In this document: piece by piece, positions 9,473 through 17,400 of the stretch
How the letters are laid out: each line of letters begins with the position of its first letter
How positions within the stretch are numbered: the stretch's first letter is position 1
Origin: Phycisphaerae bacterium
Lineage (GTDB): Bacteria; Planctomycetota; Phycisphaerae; Phycisphaerales; SM1A02
Reading direction: 5' to 3'
Length of the DNA stretch: 41,961 nucleotides
Assembly (NCBI GenBank): GCA_002683195.1
Contig: NYSW01000099.1
Span: forward strand, 1-41,961
Notes under the pieces: generated by a model
The model's database searches: none
Told to the model about the DNA's origin: nothing
The model's input: only the letters and a program-made list of their open reading frames with translations
Translations under genes and position numbers: made by a program

Positions 9473-9670
9473 TCATGCCGCCCGACGCCACTCCGGACCT
9501 TCACCGCCGTCGATCATCTCTCGCCAACCGGGAGTGATCAGGCCCTGTCGACGTAACTCCAGCAAATCGGATGCCCAACAGACAAGGACTCGATCAAACA
9601 TCTTCTTGGCTTGGGTTTCCGCAAAGGTCGGAAAGGTGTCGGCGGGCGTCTCGTACTCGAAATCGGCCAT
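9473..9670 (-). CDS. Small cytoplasmic protein upstream of fliD
   Basis: A 65-residue protein, MADFEYETPADTFPTFAETQ onwards, ending in GGEGPEWRRAA. The ATG at 9670 has AAGGGG eight bases upstream, and the frame keeps the local codon bias. It is largely helical (AKKMFDRVLVCWASDLLELRRQG) with no signal peptide or membrane segment. It sits 48 bases before fliD on the same strand, so it may be a flagellar accessory protein or FlaG/FlgN-like small partner, but I cannot assign it to a family. A longer version starting at 9835 reads through a poorly coding stretch and is less likely. Confidence 0.6.
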   Translation of the reverse strand: MADFEYETPADTFPTFAETQAKKMFDRVLVCWASDLLELRRQGLITPGWREMIDGGEGPEWRRAA

Positions 9671-9857
9671 GGGAAGTCCCCTTTGGTGCCTGAGTCGGAT
9701 CCCATGAACTCTTGACCATCGACGGCCAAGGACGGGAACCAAGAGGCATCGGAGGGCGAGCAGTGCGAATTCAATGAACCCTGGGAAGTTCAACAAGTTC
9801 GCGCAGCACCTCTCGACCCGATTGGAACCATTCAATCAGCCTTCGTACAAAACTACC

Positions 9858-9870
9858 ATTATATTATCGG
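9858..9870 (-). promoter_or_regulatory. Possible -10 region of the flagellar unit
   Basis: On the minus strand this AT-rich block in a GC-rich setting reads CCGATAATATAAT. It contains a TATAAT and also the CCGATAA typical of sigma-28 (FliA) -10 elements. A TTGACC lies upstream at 19-base spacing to GATAAT, which is long. It sits just past the parB stop and about 190 bases before the small protein that precedes fliD. The rest of 9671-9873 shows nothing further. Confidence 0.3.
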
Positions 9871-9873
9871 ACT

Positions 9874-10869
9874 CTACTCCGCGTTGGGGTCAAACCCGAT
9901 CTTCTGGAGCAATCCATCAAATTGCTCGATCGAAAAGAATTCCAACGACAGACGACCTCGCCCCTTCTTACGACCAAGAGAAATGGCAACCTTGGTTCCA
10001 AGATGTTGAGCAAGCCGCTTTTCCAGGTCGACTACATGAGCAGTTCTACCGGCAGCGGCACTCCGCTCATCTTCTGAACTGCCCTTTTGGGGCTCTAAAT
10101 GGACCTTTTGAACCCTTCGCTCCGTCTCGCGAACGCTCCAGCCCTCCGCGATGCATTGATCCAGTAGCTTTCCTCGCCTGGCTATATCAGTGACCCCAAG
10201 CAACGCTTTCGCGTGCCCCTGGGTGACAAGCGATTTCACGAGGGCATCTCGCAGGGCGGGATCAGCATCCCGAAGTCGCAACAGATTTGTCACGGTGGTC
10301 CGGTCCAAACCGATTTGGGTCGCCACCGCAGTCTGAGAAAGCCCAAACTCTTCCATCAGCCTGGCAATCCCATCGGCCCGCTCCAATGCATCGAGATCCT
10401 CGCGTTGCAGGTTTTCAATCAATGCCCATTCGGCCGCGGTCTGATCATCAACGGCTTTGACGATGGCCGGAATCTCTGACTTTCCAATCAAGCCGAAAGC
10501 ACGCCAGCGTCGTTCTCCGGCCACGATCTCAAATCCGCGGGCGTCAGGACGAACAACGATTGGCTGCATCAGTCCCGCAGACCGAATCGACTCGGCCAGC
10601 GAAGAAATGGCTTCCTCTGAAAATCTTTGCCGAGGCTGCTTCGGATTCGGGCGGATTGAATCCAGCTTCAACATCCGAATTCCAGAACCCGAAGCGGTGG
10701 CCGCTTCCGCCGCCATGGTGGGGGGGCTGGCGAGCGGAGTTGCCGTCAGGCTTGGTCCTGAAGACTCTGGATCCTGAACCGAAGGCTGTTCTATTTTTAC
10801 TGGCGTTCCTATCAGGCTTCCCAGGCCTCGGCCAAGCCGACGCCCCGCGGTCTTTTTCGGTGCGGGCAT
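9874..10869 (-). CDS. parB: Chromosome-partitioning protein ParB
   Basis: A 331-residue ParB, the DNA-binding CTPase clamp that loads at parS and spreads to organise the origin region. Visible features in order: an N-terminal ParA-contact motif (RLGRGLGSLI, residues 11-20), a Ser/Ala/Pro linker, a CTPase/ParB-N domain with NPKQPRQRF and the GERRWRA box (118-124), and the helix-turn-helix region (GLSQTAVATQIGLDRTTV, about 175-192). The C-terminal dimerisation domain is GRLSLEFFSIEQFDGLLQKI. AAGGAT precedes the ATG. Normally parA lies directly upstream in the same operon. Here the 770 bases upstream hold no gene, only two parS-like sites, so parA must be elsewhere. Confidence 0.95.
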   Translation of the reverse strand: MPAPKKTAGRRLGRGLGSLIGTPVKIEQPSVQDPESSGPSLTATPLASPPTMAAEAATASGSGIRMLKLDSIRPNPKQPRQRFSEEAISSLAESIRSAGLMQPIVVRPDARGFEIVAGERRWRAFGLIGKSEIPAIVKAVDDQTAAEWALIENLQREDLDALERADGIARLMEEFGLSQTAVATQIGLDRTTVTNLLRLRDADPALRDALVKSLVTQGHAKALLGVTDIARRGKLLDQCIAEGWSVRETERRVQKVHLEPQKGSSEDERSAAAGRTAHVVDLEKRLAQHLGTKVAISLGRKKGRGRLSLEFFSIEQFDGLLQKIGFDPNAE

Positions 10870-10967
10870 ACCAGTGATCCTTTGAGGGTATCTGGACTGA
10901 TCACGACCGACGGTCGTCGTTCGGGGAGACTATCACGGTTGAACACATGACCACTCCAGGCGACGAA

Positions 10968-10983
10968 TGTTCCACGGGGAACC
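10968..10983. promoter_or_regulatory. parS-like site 1
   Basis: TGTTCCACGGGGAACC differs from the palindrome TGTTCCACGTGGAACA, a known variant of the chromosomal parS consensus, at the central T-to-G and at the last base. It lies about 100 bases upstream of the parB start, the usual neighbourhood for parS. Confidence 0.6.
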
Positions 10984-11032
10984 AAACGGTGCCGATCAAT
11001 GTGCGGAGGTTGGAGGGGGGGCTCGTCCCAGA

Positions 11033-11048
11033 TGTTCCACGGGGAACA
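11033..11048. promoter_or_regulatory. parS-like site 2
   Basis: TGTTCCACGGGGAACA has a single mismatch to TGTTCCACGTGGAACA and repeats site 1 in the same orientation 65 bases away, with the same central G. Two matching 15-mers in a gene-free region upstream of parB make chance unlikely. ParB loading here could also autoregulate parB. Confidence 0.65.
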
Positions 11049-11130
11049 GTCGAAAACAAGCGGCGGATTCCGCTGGAGGTCAATTTCAACTTCCAAAAAT
11101 TTATCCATCAAACAACGAACATAAGAATAA

Positions 11131-11156
11131 GGGCTCGGATCGTGAGATCCGAGCCC
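11131..11156 (-). terminator. Strong hairpin, probable minus-strand terminator
   Basis: An 11-bp perfect stem (GGGCTCGGATC / GATCCGAGCCC) closes a 4-base GTGA loop. On the minus strand it is followed by TTATTCTTATGTT, so it would end transcripts running toward parB. No gene is seen upstream of it on that strand as far as about 11640, so it may insulate parB or end a small RNA. Confidence 0.45.
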
Positions 11157-11261
11157 CGGACGGTGTATCCCATGCTTGCCACGAGTCAAAGCAGTTGCGA
11201 CTCAGCGGCGTGAGACCAGGGCGGTGGATCCCCGGAAACACAGGCTTACACCCCGAATTCA

Positions 11262-11290
11262 TGTAAACTACTGTGAAACAATAGTTTACA
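11262..11290. repeat. Perfect 9-bp dyad TGTAAACTA...TAGTTTACA
   Basis: The arms TGTAAACTA (11262-11270) and TAGTTTACA (11282-11290) are exact inverse complements around an 11-base centre (CTGTGAAACAA). The element is AT-rich within GC-rich DNA, lies upstream of the folded leader of the PEP-CTERM-type gene, and has no T-run. It looks more like a regulator binding site than a terminator. Confidence 0.45.
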
Positions 11291-11408
11291 ATTCAACCCG
11301 CCGCCAAAGGGTGTGGTTTGAACATTGTCCTCATTAAAGAAGGTTGGTCCCGAGAACCGGAGGCCGGGAGAATCCAAACGGTGTATTATCCGGACTTCTT
11401 CTGTCTTG

Positions 11409-11538
11409 CTGAGACTGAGGAAGGCGGTGAGAATCCGCCACGCACGCGGCACCGTGTGTACCAAGAAGGGCATGAGGAGAGAAGTTCCCGAACTTCATCC
11501 TTTACGTCCGGCGGTACGAGTCGGGTCGTCGGTCTCGG
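11409..11538 (+). promoter_or_regulatory. Structured leader resembling a cobalamin riboswitch
   Basis: A nested fold can be drawn by hand. The closing stem is CTGAGAC (11409-11415) with GTCTCGG (11532-11538). The sequence GAGGAA then leads into the stem GGCGG-TGAGAAT-CCGCC (11423-11439). Directly after it is a 7-bp stem (11440-11446 with 11453-11459) whose loop is CGGCAC, then TACC/GGTA enclosing a 6-bp hairpin with a CCCG loop (11481-11496). The order GGAA, CGGTGNGAATCCG, B12-box-like CGCGGCACCGTG matches the cobalamin riboswitch core, as in the E. coli btuB leader. The downstream gene is not an obvious B12 gene, so ligand and class are uncertain. Confidence 0.5.
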
Positions 11539-11604
11539 CATTCTGGGTTGAATTTCTGGCTGCCCCGAATTTCGGGTCAATCCAGCAAAATTCAGCTCCA
11601 ACCC

Positions 11605-11621
11605 GCCGGCGCGAATCCGGC
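11605..11621 (+). promoter_or_regulatory. Hairpin directly before the ribosome-binding site
   Basis: A 5-bp stem GCCGG/CCGGC with loop CGCGAAT ends one base before GAAAGGG (11623-11629), the likely ribosome-binding site of the TTG start at 11638. It could act as the expression platform of the folded leader by controlling translation. Confidence 0.35.
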
Positions 11622-11637
11622 AGAAAGGGCGCGACAA

Positions 11638-12177
11638 TTGCGCAGTAATACAGTTCACCGTGTGGCCGCTATGTTGGCTACCGCCGCCGTGAGTGGCCTT
11701 GCCTCCGCAGATTTCGTGGGGTCCTGGGATCTCGGAAGCGGCGATTCCACTGCTGAGGTTCAGTTCGACTTCCTCACGGGGGAGTCGTATCTCTTCGAGG
11801 TTTCATTCGATTCGTCCATCACCGGACGAGATCTGTTTGATGTGATCGCCACGGAGGCAGATACCGTTGACGGGCTGGAGTTCACCTTCGACTACATCGC
11901 CTACTCCTTCGGTGACTTCCTGGTTGGAGTCGGTATCAATGATGCGTACGACTACGGCGAAGGTTCACCCCCCGACTACCTCGACACGTGGGGATATTGG
12001 ATCTCCGACGGAACGGATGATTGGGCCAGTTCCATGGTTGGTTTCAGCGACCGGGTCCTGGTTGACGGGAGTCGTGATGGCTGGGTCTTCGGCACCGGCC
12101 TCGCACCGGCTTCGATCCCAGCGCCAGCAACCATCGCCGTCTTCGCGTTCGGACTTGGTCGTCGACGACGAGACTGA
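11638..12177 (+). CDS. Secreted protein with PEP-CTERM-type sorting tail
   Basis: A 179-residue exported protein. No upstream ATG gives a sensible signal peptide. TTG at 11638, eight bases after GAAAGGG, gives MRSNTVHRVAAMLATAAVSG with cleavage near ASA-D. The mature part is beta-rich and acidic, with many Gly, Asp and Tyr (FVGSWDLGSGDSTAEVQFDF, DAYDYGEGSPPDYLDTWGYW), and its function is unknown. The C-terminus reads PAPATIAVFAFGLGRRRRD: short motif, hydrophobic helix, arginine cluster. That is the tripartite PEP-CTERM pattern read by exosortase/archaeosortase-type enzymes, in the PAP variant common in planctomycetes. A strong terminator follows. The long folded leader suggests regulated expression. 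Confidence 0.72.
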   Translation: MRSNTVHRVAAMLATAAVSGLASADFVGSWDLGSGDSTAEVQFDFLTGESYLFEVSFDSSITGRDLFDVIATEADTVDGLEFTFDYIAYSFGDFLVGVGINDAYDYGEGSPPDYLDTWGYWISDGTDDWASSMVGFSDRVLVDGSRDGWVFGTGLAPASIPAPATIAVFAFGLGRRRRD

Positions 12178-12207
12178 TCGCTGAAGGTTCAGCATCTCAG
12201 ACCATGC

Positions 12208-12242
12208 TCGCCGCCGGCCTCCATTCATGGTGCCGGCGGCGA
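12208..12242 (+). terminator. Terminator hairpin after the PEP-CTERM-type gene
   Basis: An 11-bp perfect stem TCGCCGCCGGC / GCCGGCGGCGA (12208-12218 and 12232-12242) encloses a second 4-bp CCAT/ATGG stem. It begins 31 bases after the stop codon. The following ATATCATTT is only mildly T-rich. Confidence 0.6.
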
Positions 12243-12283
12243 ATATCATTTGGGACCATGCAAGGTGATCAGGGATCAATCTC

Positions 12284-14440
12284 ATGAAACAGTCGGCCAG
12301 GCAGTTCGGTCTCATCCTGATGCTCTTGATCGGTGGCGCTCTTTCCGCCTGTCGAACATCCGGCCCCGACATACCTCGGTACCGCCCACCAACCGAATCC
12401 TTAGAAGGTCGGTCCACGTCATGGGGTGCTCAAGTCTGGTCCGAAGCCACTGCCGGTGCTGATTCGATCGATCAACTGCCCAGTCTTCAAACCGAGCTTC
12501 ACGATCCCTGGCTCGCGCGGTTGGTGGCACGAGCTCGAATCTCCCGAACCGAAGCGGAACTGGCGCGGGTCGGAGCGGCACAGTCGATCCTTGAGCAGCT
12601 CGACGAAAAAGCCACGTGTGATCAACGCGCCATCCTGATCGCCGAGCTCGCCGATCTCCTTCAAGCGGGGCTTCCGAACGAAGTCGCCGATATGGCCGAG
12701 ACGATCGTCGACGACGCGATCGTCGAATGGAATGCCGACGCCCAGTCAGCATTGCTCGATGGCGATCTTGAAACAGCGTGGACGCGATTCACCTGGGTGG
12801 CGCATGCCGCCGCCGATGGCCGTCATCCCAGAGTCGAACTGGAAGCGATCGATCACGCCCGCAGACGAGCTGATCGGAAAGTGGTCGCGGGTGGGGAGGT
12901 CAGCCCACTGCAACCACGCGTTCTGGCCTACACCCTTCGAACCCTGATGCAAAGACACGTTGATCACCCCGACTGGCGTGTCCTCACCGCGGGTGGTTTC
13001 GCATCGCTTGAGGAACAGTTCGGTTCCGATGAACCTTCTGACCTGCTGATCGACATTCAGCGTCGGTTCGAAGCGGAGGTGGACGCGAAGAATGCTTCCA
13101 GCGACCCTTCGACCAGGACACTCAAGCAGGCGATGGAAAATCTCGGACGCCGACTGCAGGCCGCATCGAACGCCGGTGATTTCGAAACCGATGTCGACGC
13201 CATCCGGGTCTTTCTGGATGGCATGCTTGCAGCGACCGATGTTCGTACCAACGTCTTCTATGGCGCAGACGCGGAAATGTTCAAGCGGATGCTGGATGAC
13301 TCGTACATCGGCATCGGTGTCATGCTTCGGGCGACACCGGATGGAATCGAGCTGCTACCCGTGTCGGGGGGGCCGGCTCGTCGGGCTGGAATCAAGACCG
13401 GTGACGTCCTGCTCGCGGTCGATGGAACATCGATCGACGATCTCGGAGTTCGGGGTGCGATGGAGGTGATCCTCGGTGATCCCGGTTCCGTGGTTCGACT
13501 TCAGGTCCGGCACAATCGAGAACCGGACATCGGTCGGATCGACACCGTCGACGTCATTCGGAACTCCGTCGAACGGGAAACCCTGCATGGCTGGCGTCAG
13601 ATCGGTGTCGATCATGAGACCCGACCCATCTGGGATTGGATACTCGACCCCGAATGCGGGATCGCCTACATCGCCATTCGAGAATTCACCTCCGACACCG
13701 ACCGAAACTTTCGCGTTGCCATGCGTGATGCCGGGCGTGAGTTGAAGGCGAGCGGTGGTCCCGAACGGCAGGTCGAAGGATTGGTCATCGACCTCCGCAC
13801 GAACCGTGGCGGCCGCCTCGGAGCGACCGAACGCCTGCTCGACCTCTTCATCTCGAACGGGTCTCTGTTCAACGCGGAGGATGGACACGGGAACGCCATC
13901 GGAAACACGAAGGCCCGTCGCTCGAACACCCGCCTTGCCGGGTTGCCGATCGTGTTCCTGATCGACGAGGATTCCGCCAGCGCCGCGGAGTTGCTCTCGG
14001 GAACCCTGCAGGCCACGAACGACGCCGTGGTCATCGGGGAGAGGAGTCACGGAAAGGGGAGCGTGCAGATCATCACCATCCAGCCGGACGGATACCTCGT
14101 GGTGACCCAGTCCTGGTTTCTCATCCCCGATCGCACCGGCGGGCTGAGGCTGATCGATCGTCTCGCCAACGAAGACGAGTGGGGCATTCTCCCCGACGTT
14201 CCATCTCCGGCGACCGAAACCGAGACCATGAGCTTCCTCGAAGAACGTGGCGACTGGCGGTCAAACGTGGGGGAGGATCTCTTCATCCTCGATGATGTTC
14301 CAACCCTTGAGACCACGGAGGACCGACCACTTCTGGACGCGGTCATCCTCCTCCGGGCCCGACTGCTTTCCGACCACGCCGAATCCGACCCGCCCACGGC
14401 ATCAATGACCGTCGGTCACGGTCTCGGTGAGCGTCGATAG
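12284..14440 (+). CDS. Lipoprotein S41-family (C-terminal processing) protease with PDZ domain
   Basis: A 718-residue envelope protease. The N-terminus has a lipoprotein signal ending in a LSAC lipobox, so it should be membrane-anchored on the outside. Residues about 30-300 form an uncharacterised helical region. A PDZ domain follows (IGIGVMLRATPDG ... AGIKTGDVLLAVDG, about 340-410), then the S41 domain. The catalytic Ser566 is in DEDSASAAELLSG and Lys591 in SHGKGSVQ; the spacing of 25 equals that of E. coli Tsp/Prc. LVIDLRTNRGG matches the S41 core strand. Such enzymes recognise C-termini through the PDZ domain and trim or degrade envelope proteins. The 3' end overlaps the convergent gene by 39 bases. 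Confidence 0.88.
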   Translation: MKQSARQFGLILMLLIGGALSACRTSGPDIPRYRPPTESLEGRSTSWGAQVWSEATAGADSIDQLPSLQTELHDPWLARLVARARISRTEAELARVGAAQSILEQLDEKATCDQRAILIAELADLLQAGLPNEVADMAETIVDDAIVEWNADAQSALLDGDLETAWTRFTWVAHAAADGRHPRVELEAIDHARRRADRKVVAGGEVSPLQPRVLAYTLRTLMQRHVDHPDWRVLTAGGFASLEEQFGSDEPSDLLIDIQRRFEAEVDAKNASSDPSTRTLKQAMENLGRRLQAASNAGDFETDVDAIRVFLDGMLAATDVRTNVFYGADAEMFKRMLDDSYIGIGVMLRATPDGIELLPVSGGPARRAGIKTGDVLLAVDGTSIDDLGVRGAMEVILGDPGSVVRLQVRHNREPDIGRIDTVDVIRNSVERETLHGWRQIGVDHETRPIWDWILDPECGIAYIAIREFTSDTDRNFRVAMRDAGRELKASGGPERQVEGLVIDLRTNRGGRLGATERLLDLFISNGSLFNAEDGHGNAIGNTKARRSNTRLAGLPIVFLIDEDSASAAELLSGTLQATNDAVVIGERSHGKGSVQIITIQPDGYLVVTQSWFLIPDRTGGLRLIDRLANEDEWGILPDVPSPATETETMSFLEERGDWRSNVGEDLFILDDVPTLETTEDRPLLDAVILLRARLLSDHAESDPPTASMTVGHGLGERR

Positions 14441-17400
14441 ATAGGCCACAAGATCCCGAACCTCACGGGGCGTGAGGAGTGGCCGCATGTTGGGCATCGC
14501 ACTGACCTCGCCATAGCCTTCCACCAGCACCGCCTGCGGATCGATGATCGACTGCAGTATCTGCCGCGAGTCGGTTCGCGCCCCCAGGCCCTCGAGCGAC
14601 GGTCCTGCGTCGCCGCCCATGCCACCGATCACATGACACCGAAGACAGGCGGCGGAAGGGTGATATCGCGCCACTCGGGCTCCGGCGGTCGGATCACCAC
14701 CGAGTAGTGCCACGTCCCACACCGATGGATCCTCGAGACTCCGGCGTTTCCAGTCTTCGGCGAAGGCCACCAGTGCTTCGTCCCCACTTGATGAACCGGC
14801 TTCGAGCAACTCCACCATCCAGGCTCGGGGTGCTTCGGAATCGGCGAACGCGGAATCGGTCTCGGATCGAAGTCGATCGGTGGCCTGGGGATCGTTGATT
14901 CGGGCGAGGCCCAGGATCGCCCGCTGGCGTTCGATGTCGACTCCCTCCGACATCGCCTTTTCATATTCCGCGAGGGCGCCTCGAGCATCGATTGAAGCCA
15001 GCGAGTCTCGAGCCGCAGCCCGCAATTCAGGATCGTCGGCACGGAGCGATACCTCCAGGGCCTTCGATACCTGTTCGTCTCCGATCTGCACGAGTTGAGC
15101 GAGACAGGCCGCCCGGTCGTCGGCATTCGCTTCGCGATCGAACACGGTGGCACGAAGCATCTCCGGGTCGAGCGCCACACCAAGCCTGCTTGCGGTCGCA
15201 CGCGCCGAGGCCCGTACCAGGGGCCTCGAATCATCGGCGAGCACCGGCAGCGTCCGCGCAAGTACCGAGCGCATCGACTCCATCGAGCGCGGAGCCTGAT
15301 CAACCGGGCGCCACCAACCCAGAACCCGGTCACGAGGTCCCGGTTCGTCGAAGGTCGCGATGGCGAGCATGACTTCCGCCTCGATTGCCGGTGGCAACGT
15401 GTGATTCATCGCCAACGCGGTCAATCTTTCCAGATCATCCCGCGTACCTCCGCGAAGATTGGCGTCCACCACTCGGCGAAGCAGCGGCGTCTCGGTTGGA
15501 AGTCGACTCACCGACGACCCCCCGATGGGGGCTTCAAACGTCCCGTCCGGAAGAGTCCAGGCGACCGCAAGGTGGTTGCCGCCGCCTCCCTGGGCATGAC
15601 GAGCCTCGATCAGGATTTCCTGACCCTCCATCAGTTCAACCGGCTTGCTGGTCTGCCCCGATTGGCCGGTCCATTCATTCATCCCGACCCAACCCCGAAC
15701 CTCCGCCACGGGCTGCAGATCCTTCCGAGCTCCGGTGAGCGAAAGTCGCAACAAGGAAGCATCGTCGCTGGCGATGGAGAAACGGTACGTGCCCGTCTGA
15801 GGCGCCACGACTCGTCCGGTCAATCGACTCAGGTACTCTTCGCCACCATCGGTCAGGCCTTGAAAACTCGTGATGATCTCGACTTCGTCCGGATCCCCAT
15901 CGAACGAAGAGAGGGTCATGAGATCGGCCGCTCCCTCATTCCGACCGATGCGAAATATCTCGCGACGAATTTCCAGGTCGCGGCCGTCGGTCGAGCCACC
16001 ATCGGATCGGTATTGATCTGCGAGGGATGCCAGCGCCGGCATCGCCGAAGCAATGGGTACGTCATGCACGGCACGAGCCGCCTCGGTCCGTATTCGAGGA
16101 TCCACATCAAAGAGCAGCCGTTCGATGCCGGGGTCGCCGAGACGGCGAAGCACCAGTACCGATGCCCGTCGAAGCGCCGCAGCCGGGCTCGCCATCATCT
16201 CCTCGATGGTGTTCCGATCGGCCAATGCGACCAGGGCCACCACCCCGGCATGCCGGAGGAAACGATCACGATCGTCATTCTCCGCCAACATCGCAAGCAG
16301 ATACGGTGCGGCGGCGACATCACCGATGGAACCCAGGGCCATCGCAGCGTGATATCGAACACGAAGTGAATCGTCCGCGAGGGCTTCGATCAGGGAATCG
16401 GTGGCCGCCGGATAGGCGGGGTCGCCAAGGACCTTGGCTGCCTGAGCCCGTACTTCGGCGTCGGCATCATTGAGGAGTTCCATGACCGGAGTCATCGCCG
16501 CTTTCGTTCGCCGGTTTCGAGCCGCGGCGCTGCGAGCGATCTGCCCAAGTCCCCAGATCGCATGCAAGCGGGCGGACTGTTCGGTCTCGTAGCGAGCGAC
16601 TCCGGCCAACACCGCGACCGCGTCCCGTTCGGCGAGTTCATACTGCGCCATCAATCGGAGACGACGAGCCGGATGCGAAAGAAGATCGGCGAGGGTGAAA
16701 TCATCGAGGCTCTCCATCCCGGCGATCGCCAGGGACCGGGCTTCCGCGATCCGCGGATCCTTCATTCGTTCCGGATGTTCGATGGCATGGAGACGACCCT
16801 TCTTCGAAGAACTCCAGCCCTTGCCCCACTCCGACACCAGCATCCGGCCATTCCAATCGAAGTCGACGTCGGTATTCAGAATCCCGGTCGCGAAGACCCT
16901 GGGGTCTTCGACTCGATATCCAGCGCCCTCCGGGACCGGCCGAAACGTCCAGATCCGACTCTTGGTCCGGGATCCGGTGAAGTCACAGAGAAAGAAATGG
17001 TCGCGGTACGCATCGGGAAGACCAAGGCCCGGATCGTAGGTGAGGCCCGAAGGGCCAGCTCCGACGTGCGCGATCGGTGGGAGAGTCCAATCAGGTCGAT
17101 ACTCGGCGTTCGCATCCGTGACCACTTCCCAGATGCGTTCCTGTTCCCAGGGGCCGCGAAGATTCGCTCCCTCGAGCGTCTGGTAGTCCATCGTCCAACC
17201 GGTCTCGCCTTCTTGCGCGACGAAGACGATCCGGGCTCGATCGCCCGCATCCGAAGTGTTGTCTCCGGTGAACAGATCACCAACCGCATTGAACGCCAGT
17301 TCCTGTGGATTCCGAAGACCGGTGGCGAAGACTTCAAGGTTCGAACCATCCCGTTCACATCGAAACACCGCGCCGCCCCGCGGATCGGCGAGGGTTCGAC

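Noticed and set aside
11090..11125. Possible DnaA box or replication origin near parB
   Set aside because: Only one weak match (TTATCCATC) and no cluster of boxes or dnaA gene. parS-like sites alone do not define an origin.
10812..11189. Minus-strand 125-codon frame upstream of and overlapping parB
   Set aside because: It crosses the parS sites and the hairpin, overlaps the parB start, and has no protein-like features.
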